Program-made: the position numbers and the translations under genes
DNA from: Scolanthus callimorphus
Taxonomy: Eukaryota; Cnidaria; Anthozoa; Actiniaria; Edwardsiidae
Length of the DNA stretch: 64,000 nt
Assembly: GCA_033964015.1 (NCBI GenBank)
Contig: JAWWUD010000052.1
Span: 558,001-622,000, forward strand
Reading direction: 5' to 3'
Notes under the pieces: generated by a model
The model's input: the letters and a program-made list of their open reading frames with translations, nothing else
Database searches by the model: none
What the model was told of the DNA's origin: nothing
Shown: in pieces, positions 30,160-40,144 of the stretch
How positions within the stretch are numbered: position 1 is the stretch's first letter
Layout: every line of letters begins with the position of its first letter

Positions 30160-30987
30160 GGGTGCTGTAACCCGGACACGTGATGTGACGTCATCGATGA
30201 CGTCATCAGTGATTGAAAAATGAATATATCGTGAAGGGAAGACTCTAAGACAACCAAACTTTGGTAGTGTAGTCTATTTCACCAGGTGAGCGAAATGAAG
30301 TGGTCACGTGATATAACGTTATCGATGACGTCATCTATGCTTCAAAATGAATATCTCATGAAAGGAAGACTCTAAAACAACCAAACTTGGGAAGTGTACT
30401 CTAAGTCACCAGATGAGCGAAATGAAGTGGTCACGTGATGTGACGTAATCGATGACGTCATCTATGCTTGAAAAATCAATATCTCGTGAAGAGAAGACTC
30501 TAAAACAACCAAACTTGGGTAGTGTAGTCTAGACCACCAGATGAGCGAAATGAAGTGGTCACGTGATATGACGTCATCGATGACGTCATCTATGCTTAAA
30601 AAATTAATATCTCGTGAAGGGAAGACTCTAAAACGACCAAACTTGGGTTGTGTAGTATAGACCACCAGATGAGCGAAATGAAGTGGTCACGTGATATGAC
30701 GTCATCGATGACGTCATCTATGCTTAAAAAAAGGAATATCACGTGAAGGGAAGACTCTAAAACAACCAAACTTGGGTAGTGTAGTCTAGACCACCAGATG
30801 AGCGAAATGAAGTGGTCACGTGATATGACGTCATCGATGACGTCATCTATGCTTAAAAATGAATATCACGTGAAGGGAAGACTCTAAAACAACCAAACTT
30901 GGGTAGTGTAGTCTAGACCACCGGATGAGCGAAATGAAGTGGTCACGTGACATAACGTCATCGATGACGTCATCTATGCTTGAAAAA
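30160..30987. repeat. ~128-bp minisatellite with CRE and E-box palindromes
   Basis: Six to seven head-to-tail copies; the landmark GGTCACGTGA recurs at about 30302, 30430, 30558, 30686, 30814 and 30942. Most units contain CACGTG, the doubled TGACGTCATCGATGACGTCA and AACCAAACTTGGG. TGACGTCA is the full CRE/ATF site and CACGTG the canonical E-box; binding here is only inferred. Confidence 0.9.
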
Positions 30988-31257
30988 CATATCAAGAAAA
31001 TTTCTCCAAAAACTGTCGTTTTGCCGACGTTGCAAAACTTCCTTATTAGGAAATTCTCCCTTACCTTATTTGGAAGGTCTGTAAGTACTTTTCCTTATAT
31101 CTTAGCCAAAAAAGCAGGAAAATTGGTAAAAATTGCAGATACTCGAGAAACATCGATCTCTTGGTCGCCATTTTGTTTTTGCCCCCCGTCGAGGGGCCTG
31201 AGACGCGATTTGAACACCACAGGCAGCCCGCGCGAATTTGCCATAAAAACGGCAGCA
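30988..31257. mobile_element. MITE with CATATCAAGAAA end, copy 1 (truncated right end)
   Basis: It begins CATATCAAGAAAATTTC and continues CTGTCGTTTTGCCGACGTTG, matching 38464-38747 and 39860-40144 for about 265 bp. The terminal TTTCTTGATATG is missing; the sequence passes straight into the minisatellite unit. It interrupts the last minisatellite copy, so it inserted after the satellite formed. Confidence 0.85.
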
Positions 31258-31727
31258 CTCGTGAAGGGAAGACTCTAAAGCAACCATATAAACCATGTAC
31301 ACATGGGAATCCCTTTCATTCACATAGAAAATTTTATGACCAGGAGCTCCGCTTTTAGCCAGTGGCTAAATCTATATATTAAGCTTCTTTTCCATTACCG
31401 AAAGTTTTTCTTCTATCCCCTTGACTTGTGACAGGATTAAATCAAGTTTTTGGGAGAGTTCGGCCGCCATATTCAGTGCTTGAAATACCTCGTCGTCCTC
31501 AATGATTTCGAAATCAGCAGCTTTCTCACTCTTCTCTGAGCCCAACCGCGTTTTTTTATATCCCTCGCTTTCAGATTCTGTACTACTCTGTCTTGACTTT
31601 CTCTTAAAATGAGCTTGGATAAGTTCCATCTATATTTTACCGAAAAAATTACGAGAGCCTTCGACACACACGTCTTCACTCTACCATTGTCAACCAGTAT
31701 CTCGGATACGCCTCGGGTTAGACACTA

Positions 31728-33785
31728 GTCGATTGAAGTTTCATTTGATCAGCAGGTTTCATTAACAATCAACCACAGAAGCAGTGGCGCAAGCGCGCAT
31801 AGAATAACACGGAAAAAACTAGCGGACAATAACAAGATGGCAAGTGCCATCGCGGCAGCACAAAAAGCGCTAAAATCTGAATTTATGGTATTGTTAATTA
31901 GAGCAATAGCCAAATTGATTGTGTATAGATATTGTTTTGCTTTTCTGTTTAAAGTGAAGGTATTGGGGGTTTTACTGTGCGACTACGTCAACCGGGCCAT
32001 CCCGTAAAATGTTTTAGAAATCCAAACCATTTTAAGCAAATTTAATACCTGCAATACATCTGACGATGAGTAATTAAGTGTTTTGAAGTTATTTCTGCCC
32101 ATAATTTCCACAATTTTTACGAGAAAAGCGATATTTCGGTGTCTCAGATCTCAAGAAAGTCGAGATCCTTTTTTTCTGTACTCGCTTTCTCATTGGCTAA
32201 CTTCTTACAAAATGACGTAGTCGCCATATTTTTGTTGAAATTGAAGATATTGTGCGTTTTTCAGTTTCTGTGCGGTATCGTGTGTTATAGGTGTGGACGT
32301 CTTCTGCGTACTGGAAATGGTCTTGAGAAATAGCTGGAAGCTTTTTTCAATGCCAGTTATGAAGTTATGAATGAATTTTAAAACTTGGAGATCAAATATG
32401 TTGTCAACTGAGATTAAGAAGTGGCAAAGGACTTTCAGTATTTTTCCCATAGAGGGTAGCGAAAAATATGACCCGTGCTAAGTGGTTTTGTTTGGTCTGA
32501 ATCTGTTTTACATGGGTTCTGCTGGCACTAGGCATCTGGATTCCGAAATCCACACACCAGGATCCGGAATCAAGCACCTCTTTGGATTACCTGTCATAGG
32601 GCGATAGAATGCTTCCCAGTTCGTACTTGTCCCTTCTAAGACAGAATCTGCATAATTTTCTATTAATTTCGACTGTTAGTTCAATCACGCATCTGGTTCA
32701 ACTTAATATAGAGGATGTTGGCGATGTTGAGTGCAGGAATAAGTTGAGCTAGCACGGACGCGCAACTTTCGCCAAAACCCGCAACTTTCCTGGGTAAGCC
32801 ATTTTGGAAATTCTGGTCCTGATATTCTAGCGTACAACGTTGCTTTATATCATGGTTGGCATGTTAATTATGTTTTGGTCATTTTTCTAATAGCTGATGT
32901 CCCCTCTAGCGACCGTGATGTAGAGCGCTAATTAGCAAGAAATCACATAATTATCATTTTTGAGGGCTCACACAACACGAAGACAATACGTTCGTGCCAT
33001 TTAAATAGATTGTCAAGAATATGTGTAGATTCAGATTCAGAGTTTATTATTCAGCTTCGTATACTCGCTGAATACATAGAAGATTACCATACCGAAAAAT
33101 GAAGTCAGGGAAAGGATGAACCTGAGTGAGAAGTAGTTACTTTTTGGTGTTAAATAGATTTCATTAATGTTCAGGCATCAGGCCATTGTGTTTTTTTTTT
33201 ACACAATGGCCTATGCTCTTGAGAAAGTCATCACATTTTTCTCAATGTAAAATGAAGTGAGAAGACTTCTTGTGTATCCTGTCTCTTGTGTTTCTTGGCA
33301 AGTAACCCTCCCCCTCCTAACCCCTTATATATGTAAGCGTGAGTTTGGCGTTACAACATACAAATTGGTCATTTGGGCCATGTTTCACGCACACGAAGAA
33401 TAATATTTTTGTCACTATAATGCGACGTGAATGAAGAATAAACCTTGATCTACTTTTATTCCGAGGTATCTGTTATGTGCTTTTTCAAATTAAGGGCGCG
33501 CTTCGCGCGCAACAAAATAAGTGTGTTTTGATATGGCGTCATAGTGAAATAGATCAACTCGGGTAAATATCTATTGCGCGATTCATTATTTGACTGCTTT
33601 AGGGAAACAAAGAGCCCATTACTAAGAGTGTGATTCGCTATTAAAGGCCAATCATCAACTTGACAGCCTTTGCGGCCTATTAGCCAATCAGAGCAGGCAA
33701 AAAACAATGGATCAATTGAAAACAAAAGAAAACAGGGCATGAAGACTACCAGTTGATGATGAGCCTTCAAAACAGAATATATGCA
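31728..33785. other. Repeat-rich interval with one possible short first exon
   Basis: AT-rich DNA. At 31838-31888 on the + strand, ATGGCAAGTGCCATCGCGGC opens a 17-codon frame (MASAIAAAQKALKSEFM) that ends at a GTATTG donor-like site. It looks like a short first coding exon, but no following exon was found, so it is not called as a gene. Remnants with a GAATAAACCTTGATC tail near 33430-33450 suggest an old retroposon end. Confidence 0.35.
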
Positions 33786-34536
33786 TTTAGTCAAATCACA
33801 CTACTGGGATATTGTCAATGCTGCATTCTGATTGGTTGAGCTACTACTAGGCTATAAGTTATAGCCTACTAGTAGCGAAAAGTGTTGGATTTGAGAGCCA
33901 GAAAATGGCAAATGACCAGACCAAAAAACGTTTTTGGCTATACAAATTGATCTACTAGTGTGATTTGACTAAAACAATTATTCCTCTCGCCATCATGGCC
34001 TCATGAGTCAATAGCCCATTCGGCCTTCGGCCTCATGGGCTTGACTCAGAGCCCAATCGGGCTCGAGGAATAATTGTTAAATACATTTTGTTTTGAAGGT
34101 AAACAATCATGTTCCTGTTTCTATCATGTGCTAGAAATCAAACGTTCTGCATAAATAGCAAAAATAGCATAAATAGCTACATGTCTGGAGCGATTTAGGA
34201 AAAGTCACTCCTGTTAGTCAATCAGATTGCAGACCGCACGCATGATTTCAAAATAGATATGATAATTAACAATATTATTCCTCAAGTCCAAATGGGCCCT
34301 GAGTCAATAGCCCATGAGGCCAAAGTCTGAATGGGCTATTGACTCAGAGGCCATGAGGGCGAGTCAAATTTTAGTCAAATCGCACTATCTAGTAGTTCAA
34401 TTTGTATAGCCAAAAACGTCTTCTGGTCTAGTCATTTTTTGGCTTTCAAATCCGACACTTTTTGCTACTGGTAGGCTATAACTTATGCCCAATCAGAATG
34501 ACGTATTGACCACTATTGATTGTGATTTGACTAAAT
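33786..34536. mobile_element. 750-bp foldback element with TTTAGTCAAATCACAC arms
   Basis: The left arm (33786-33975) and right arm (34373-34536) are inverted over about 160 bp. They share TTTAGTCAAATC(A/G)CAC, GGCTATAAGTTATAG and TTTGTATAGCCAAAAACG. The centre holds CTCGCCATCATGGCC / GGCCCTGAGTCAATAGCCCAT motifs in both orientations, as also seen at 53041-53345. It ends 3 bp from the stop codon of the LigB-like gene, so it may supply that gene's 3' UTR. Confidence 0.75.
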
Positions 34537-34538
34537 AT

Positions 34539-36622
34539 TTATCCCACAGGTAAAAAGGAAGCTACCATCATGCCATAGTAGCTTGGATGGTAATTTGCAT
34601 ATACATGTGACTTCCATGTGACTTCCTTGTCAGTCTTTAGCATTCCATCCAGCATAACAAGACCAGTATACCCACAAGATAAGGCCTTGTCAGCATATTC
34701 TGCAGCTGTCACCAAGAGTATATCTGAATCTAACGTTTCAGCCCATTTGCCACAAGCTTTATCAAAGGACTCAGCGGCGTCGGAATACCCATATGGCCCT
34801 GATTTCAGATGCGTGTGAGCAAGGTCAGAGCTGATTATGATTACAACTTTTTTAGGTACAGTTTCAAGGGCCCTGTACAGGTTATACCCAAGTGTTTGCA
34901 ATTCAGGTATCATAGGAACAGAATCTGTATATCGCCGACTAGGTTGTGAAATGATCATGACTTTAGCCGTGTCTAGCACTAGCTTACTAAAATACAAAGG
35001 TATAACTTCACCCCACCGTAGTGGGAAAATACTGTCTCCCCCAGGGGGTCCAAAGGCACTTAGGTATGACACTTTGTTGGTAGATTTAAGGGTGCCCACT
35101 ACCTTTTCTGTCAGGTTGGTATCCATGGTAACAGTCAAATTGTGACAGCATGGAGGGCATACACAGTTATCAGTATCAGGTGTTCCAAAGCAGTGTTGGC
35201 TGTTGTAGAACATGAAGTCTTCTTCTGCCGCAATCCCATGGGGTGTACTGAGTAGTATTACATCAGGCTTTAGAGAAGAGATGATGTTGCCGACTTCTTG
35301 GGCAGCATTGTGCACTTCCCATGCTTGGGCTTTGGCTGTGGCATTAGTGGTGTTAAATTGTGATGGATCTAGAGCTATTCCACCTTGGAGAAATAAACAA
35401 AATGTTATGGCATATGTAAAAATCATCAGTTATAATGGAAAATTATGTGACCATAATTTGAATTAAGGGTGCAGCCTGTACAGCCTTTAAATTATCATTA
35501 CAGAGATAATAAACCATTTCCATTAGGAATTTCTAATTACCCTGCAAGCAGTGGTTTCCTCCTCTCTTAGGCTGATGGCAAGCGAGGGAGAGAAACCACT
35601 GCAAGCAAGCGTTTTAGTGCTGTCCTCAAACTTGGATTACTAAATTAATTCAAGAGCAGTATAACCGGTTTTAATCCCATTTGACACTGGTAGGTGATGA
35701 CATATTCAATCATCAGTTGAAACAGCCAGGAATACAAAGCACTATGAAAATGCAAACTTGCACAGAAATAACTTCTGCAAGCAATAAAAAGCTTATCTGT
35801 ATGTTTTGGGGTAAATTTTAACACTTCGGAGATGGAAAACTATGGAAAACTGGCTGAGCAACTAGCCGGATGTTGTCACACGAGAGGTCAAGTCCCAGTG
35901 TAAAGTCCATTAGCGCCCCAAATGAGGAGGATAAAACCTCTGCTCGCAGGGTAATTTCAAAATGGGTAGACTGATTGATGAAATGGCAGGGGTTCCAGAA
36001 CCCCTCTCTTTTTGGCAATCTAATCTCAAAATTGGAACACTTTTTTCGCGTGTTTTGGGTATGAAATTTGTAGTAAAAGTATTTTTGGGGGCTGAAAATT
36101 CTACCAGGTATTTTGGGGGGGTTGAAAAATCTGCAGGTATACTATTTTTGGGAGGTTGAAACTTCTGATAGGGTAGTTGATTATCAAGATACTGCCTTAA
36201 GCTGAAGCCATTTCCGGGAAACATAATGGGACAGGTGATGAAACAAGACATTTTTTTGGGTATAAAATTTATGGCTCAGGAGTATTGGAAACTGGGAATC
36301 AACTAAAATTATTGCAAGCTATCCTTTGGCTTTCTGACTCAAGAAAATTGACATTAAAAGTCCTTTGCTGAGAATCGCCAATCGCAACAGTGAATTTTGA
36401 GATCGCGTAGCAATGCATACGGTGGTAAATGATCAAGAATCCAAGAGGTTCAAGAGGAGAAAGTTACTTCAGCCTGAAAATATTTCGTGCTGCAAATTGC
36501 CTTATTTTAACTGGCTAGCTGTGCATTATGTTAACGCTCATGGAATAAATGACAGTTACAACATCTTACCTACCATGTGAAAGTACAAATGCGCCAATTA
36601 CACCGCCTTCCACTGATGCCAT
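34539..36622 (-). CDS. LigB-type (class III extradiol dioxygenase-like) protein
   Basis: Two exons: 36622-36574 (16 codons + 1 base) and 35383-34539, joined in phase (CAT G|GT GGA) with donor GTAGGT and acceptor TTTCTCCAAG. Product 297 aa. The start MASVEGGVIGAFVLSHGG reads directly into GIALDP, a typical LigB beginning, so this start is well supported. Likely metal-site residues are His16 (SHGG), His65 (STPHGI) and the SSDLAHTH pair (His206/His208). The family (catalytic LigB, AmmeMemoRadiSam B and Memo relatives) includes ring-cleaving Fe(II) enzymes and non-enzymatic homologues, so the substrate is unknown. Residues 88-97 form a Cys-rich DNCVCPPCCH insert. No signal peptide or membrane segment. 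No frame break. Confidence 0.85.
35430..36573. other. Intron 1 of the LigB-like gene
   Basis: The 1.19-kb intron has no recognisable nested gene. It contains a short inverted pair GCAAGCAGTGGTTTCCTCC / GAGAGAAACCACTGCAAGC at about 35553-35612. Confidence 0.6.
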
Positions 36623-37201
36623 GATGTTAAAAATTACAATTAAAACCAACACTGTGCAGCCGAGCACCATTATCATTGCCACCAGTTATGAAACTAGACA
36701 GGCGTTCCTCATGACCACAGGCAGACCGAACTAAATAATGTTAGCTGCTTTGAGTAAACAAGACGCCTAAACCTAAAGACGTATGAACGGGATGCCCTGA
36801 AAAATTGATAATAATCGGAAATTCCAAATTTCATTCATATCAAACTTACAGTGACAAGACGCTTCTATTCATTGCGCTTTTATGTACGTTGTCGCAAGGA
36901 GCACATCGACAGTATAACGCTGTTCACGCTGACGTCATCCATTGTTATCAATATACCAGCCAGTGATTGATTGGTTCACAGAACAAAGGGCACTATTACG
37001 GGTAGCAACATAAACATTGCAATGGCAATGTCTCAATACTAGAGACGAAAATTTTAACAATTTCAGCTGTTAGATATATATCATGTATTTTTGTGTCTTT
37101 CTGTTACATTTTATCACGTGACACTCCACTTGTATGTATCTATTTCACGTTTGAATTTTGACGGTTATTTTATTTATAGTAGTTACCAATGTAAATATTC
37201 A

Positions 37202-37268
37202 CCATTACCTGAAGAAGGTCGGTACTGGTTGACCGAAATATCGTGTAAATGAAATTATAAGCTGTTAA
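37202..37268 (+). mobile_element. Retroelement fragment with hammerhead-like core, copy 1
   Basis: CTGAAGA, a 4-bp GGTC/GACC stem with two G-U pairs, then GAAA (37209-37238) match the CUGANGA-stem II-GAAA core of hammerhead ribozymes. The fragment continues after the piggyBac-type insertion at 37937 and matches 39144-39235 in inverted orientation. Such motifs are known in terminal repeats of Penelope-like retroelements. Helices I and III are short here, so this is tentative. Confidence 0.45.
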
Positions 37269-37932
37269 GGTAATTCCCCTGAAATAAAACTTGTCGTAGA
37301 ATTTTTTTCTTAATTTGTCTATTTACTATTTAGTATATAAGGAATGAAAATATTAAATAAAAAGAGGGGTGCCCATGCTTGTTTAGAAACTGTGATGGCG
37401 CAAACATACCCCGTTTTAGTGCCTGAGGGCTATTTTGTGAAGGAATACGCGAAACAAGAAAATTGTGATAAAACGCTCACTAATGAAGCAATCCAGTTTG
37501 CTTGCAAGTTTGAACAGAATTGTTGGATGCTTCACTACCTAGGACGAACATTGGAATGTTTAATTTTCTATGTGTGTTGACGCTACTCTTGAAAATGTGC
37601 AAAAATGTGCGCAGCGCTCGTGATAATTTGTGAGTCTTTGGTGTCTCATTTTGGGGCTTTTTATGACGATAGCTCAAAAACTTGTCGTGGAAATTTCTTT
37701 AAACTTTTTTTATAACAGGGGAATGATAGTCTTATCAAAATGGTAAAATAAAAAATGGGGTGCCCAATCTTCTTTTCGCGCAATATCCCAAAACGCGACT
37801 TTTTCTTGGTGTTTCTCGCTCAAATGGGGATATTTAGCTTGCGCGCGCGCGCTCGATTGCGTCATTTTCGAACGAATTGATCGCGCGTCCATGCGCAGAA
37901 CAGCGTGCGCCGTGCAAAACAGGGGAATAACC
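37269..37932. mobile_element. piggyBac-type MITE with TTAA target duplication
   Basis: TTAA at 37265-37268 and 37933-37936 flanks 664 bp whose ends GGTAATTCCCCTG and CAGGGGAATAACC are inverted with one mismatch. The interrupted host sequence (AAGCTGTTAA ... TCAACCATTC) is intact, on the other strand, at 39146-39185. This gives the empty site and confirms the boundaries. No transposase; the internal open frame is not recognised. Confidence 0.88.
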
Positions 37933-37999
37933 TTAATCAACCATTCAAGTTTTTATTATTTCCTGCAAATACTTCAATGTAAATAGTAGACCTTAAAGT

Positions 38000-38370
38000 C
38001 CTGCAGCTCAGACATTAGTGTAAGCTATCATGAGCTAAATTTATTTAAGTATACTACCGCTTATTGTCTCTGTTTGATTAAGTTATGGGAAACCGATTTT
38101 GCCCCAAGAACGCAGGGAGATTGAGCTACGTCACCGAAGGGGAGGTGGGAGGGTCGAGAATTCTGCAAGACTTCCTGAGTTGCGAGGATATGTCGAAATG
38201 CCCAGAAAGCTCGACTCGTGAATTCTTAAATAGGCCGACACTTGACCAATAGAGGCGTACCACGCAAGGGAATGTCCTGGGGGAGTATGGAAATAACTTA
38301 ATTACTCGCGCACGGTCGAATTTCGCGGCAAATTCCCGAGTGAAAATGACGCCACCGGTAGAGCAGCAGG
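38000..38370. other. Intergenic, no gene seen
   Basis: No exon-like frame or recognised repeat apart from the flank of the following G-run. Confidence 0.4.
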
Positions 38371-38402
38371 GGGGGGGGGGGGGGGGGGGGGGGGAGGGGG
38401 GG
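38369..38402. repeat. Poly(G) run
   Basis: About 30 bases are nearly pure G. Other G-runs lie at 39373-39390 and 39797-39826. All are potential G-quadruplex or assembly-length-uncertain sites. The Gly/Pro open frames across them are artefacts. Confidence 0.85.
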
Positions 38403-38463
38403 ATGATCGTCGGAAAAGATACCAATAGAAGAATTAGAAGTTATAAAACCCTTTTAAATCCAA

Positions 38464-38747
38464 CATATCAAGAAAATTTCGCCAAAAGCTGTCGTTTTGC
38501 CGACGTTGCAAAACTTCCTTATTAGGAAATCCCCCTTACCTTATTTGGAAGGTCTGTAAGTATTTTTCCTCGTATCTTAGCGAAAAAAAGCAGGAAAATT
38601 GAACAAAACTTGCAGATACTCGAGAAACATCCTTCTCTTGGTCGCCATTTTGTTTTTATCCCCCGCCAAGGGGCCTGAGTCACGTTTTGAACACCACAGG
38701 CAACCCGCGCGGATTTGCCATAAAAACGACAGCACTTTCTTGATATG
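38464..38747. mobile_element. MITE with CATATCAAGAAA ends, copy 2
   Basis: Exact 12-bp inverted ends CATATCAAGAAA / TTTCTTGATATG, 284 bp. The interior has CTGTCGTTTTGCCGACGTTG and AACACCACAGGCAACCCGCG. Copies at 30988-31257 and 39860-40144 agree closely. No clear target duplication. Confidence 0.9.
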
Positions 38748-39143
38748 AAGAAACACACAAGAAAGAAATTGCTAAATATGTATTTGATTGCTTTCAAATT
38801 AGAAAAGCTTTAAATGTATAGTTTTAGGGAAAAATATACTCATGTATGCTGACTAAAGCTACTTCGGTACCCTAATAAATTATGTCTATGTCTATGTACA
38901 AACATGGCGTGGCTCAAATAATTTGTTATAAAAAAGATGAGGCCTTATGTGCCAAGTAGGCGCAAAGGAGACAGATAAACAGGTAAAATATACCCATCAA
39001 GAAATTTCCGTGTTTGACTAAAATGCTGCCTTCGCATCTCTCTTTCTTGAATAAACTTTAAAGTATTTGCAGGACCGCTTACAAGTAAAACTGAAGCTGG
39101 ATCCAATAAAGGACCTATCAACCAGTAGATATGTAAGAAAGAA

Positions 39144-39235
39144 TAAAAACTTGAATGGTTGATTAACAGCTTATATTTTCATTTACACGATATTTCGGTC
39201 AGCCAGTACCGACCTTCCTCAGGTACCATGCATGA
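39144..39235 (-). mobile_element. Retroelement fragment with hammerhead-like core, copy 2
   Basis: On the - strand: CTGAGGA, stem GGTC/GACC, GAAA, then ATATCGTGTAAATG and AAGCTGTTAATCAACCATTC. Compared with 37202-37268, the variable core base is G instead of A, and one wobble pair in the stem becomes G-C. Both changes are allowed by the hammerhead model. This copy is the empty site for the piggyBac-type MITE. Confidence 0.5.
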
Positions 39236-39859
39236 GAGAAAAACAACACATTTCGGCCGTAAAAGATACCAATCTCCCTAAAATTTTATTGAAGATCAAG
39301 ATCACCTCTAAAGAGACCAAACCCCGTGATTTTAACCCCTAAAAGATACGATCATCCCGGAGCTAAAAATATGGGGGGGGGGGGGGGGGACTCCTACTCC
39401 GAAGCTGGTTAGAAGTACAAACGAACTGTTGTAACGCCTAATCAACAGGACCCTCAATCTACTCCACTCGTCTGCGCCATATGCAAAGGAGTAGTAGAAT
39501 CTAGTTTTAGAATGTGGATTTTTAATTTCAACAGGAAATTGAGTATTTTGGGGTGAGAATATTGTTTCAATACGCACAGTGCGATGCGGCACTGATTTCT
39601 GCTATCTGTTTTGTAAGAGGGGACATCACTTCTACCAATTCTCGCGGGAAAATTAAAAAACTACAATAGAAAAATAGATTCATCTACTCCTGTGCTTCGG
39701 CCGCACAAAAGCCAGTGAGCCCATTGTAGGAGCGTCCGCATCTAGGGGTAGGAAGGTGTATCAGCGAAAAATGTGAACTAAGGAACCGGTCATGTTGGGG
39801 CGGGGGGGGGGGGGGGGGGGGGGGGACTGAAGTATCAAAAAGTGAAAAAGGGGCCCTTC

Positions 39860-40144
39860 CATATCAAGAAAATTTCGCCAAAAGCTGTCGTTTTGCCGAC
39901 GTTGCAAAACTTCCTTATTAGGAAATTCCCCCTTACCTTATTTGGAAGGTCTGTAAGTACTTTCCCTCACATCTTAGCGAAAAAAGCAGGAAATTGACCA
40001 AAACTTGCAGATACTCGAGAAACATCCTTCTCTTGGTCGCCATTTTGTTTTACCCCCCGCGGAGGGGCCTGAGTCACGTTTTGAACACCACAGGCAACCC
40101 GCGCGGATTTGTCATAAAAACGACGACAGCACTTTCTTGATATG
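39860..40144. mobile_element. MITE with CATATCAAGAAA ends, copy 3
   Basis: Same 12-bp inverted ends and interior as 38464-38747, in the same orientation 1.4 kb away. Confidence 0.9.

Larger units (their letters stand above)
29751..31376. mobile_element. Non-autonomous Helentron-like insertion inside L1 ORF1
   Basis: The 1626-bp insert interrupts an otherwise continuous ORF1, and TATT flanks it on both sides (29747-29750, 31377-31380), or it sits in a T|T site. AGCGGAGCTCC at the very left end is inverted as GGAGCTCCGCT at 31343-31353, 23 bp inside the right end, so the terminal repeats are asymmetric. Next to the left end is a perfect 10-bp hairpin (29762-29784, AGCGCGGGCC-GAA-GGCCCGCGCT), and TTTAGCCAGTGGCTAAA forms a second at the right end. 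Inside are a (CCGT)n microsatellite (about 30020-30057) and a minisatellite. This architecture matches Helitron2/Helentron-derived non-autonomous elements. No Rep-helicase is encoded. Confidence 0.72.
29124..31629 (-). pseudogene. L1-like ORF1 RNA-binding protein, split by an insertion
   Basis: The N-terminal part is 31629-31377 (starts MELIQAHFKRK; then acidic and coiled-coil, ending MEKKLN). The C-terminal part is 29750-29124 (TVETKVDHLSQDF onward). Removing the 29751-31376 insertion and one copy of TATT joins the parts in frame. Features: basic Ser/Glu-rich N-terminus, a coiled coil of about 90 residues, then the L1 ORF1p-type RRM (RRENLRFYGIPE) and C-terminal domain (RVHRIGKFE, RPLIARF). 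L1 ORF1p trimers coat the element's RNA. The insertion disables it. Confidence 0.88.
24871..31712 (-). mobile_element. Full-length L1/Tx1-like LINE with 15-bp target duplications
   Basis: The 15-bp TCGGGTTAGACACTA occurs at 24856-24870 and 31713-31727 and delimits the element. The 3' end on the - strand is a poly(A) tract, seen as T at 24871-24884. The 5' UTR is about 80 bp (31712-31630). ORF1 is a coiled-coil RNA-binding protein. ORF2 has APE-type endonuclease, reverse transcriptase and a C-terminal CCHC motif. ORF1 is split by a separate insertion (29751-31376), so the LINE itself is about 5.2 kb. Exact duplications of this length imply a fairly recent insertion. Confidence 0.93.

Noticed and set aside
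24871..31712. LTR retrotransposon or retrovirus-like element
   Set aside because: There are no LTRs, integrase or protease. Poly(A), target duplications, ORF1 and APE endonuclease show a non-LTR element.
34618..35466. Several + strand frames across the LigB exon
   Set aside because: They are antisense shadows of a well-supported - strand coding exon.
36549..36734. 61-codon + strand frame
   Set aside because: Antisense to LigB exon 1 and its upstream region.
38340..38425. Gly- or Pro-rich protein
   Set aside because: It is the translation of a poly(G) run whose length is probably unreliable.
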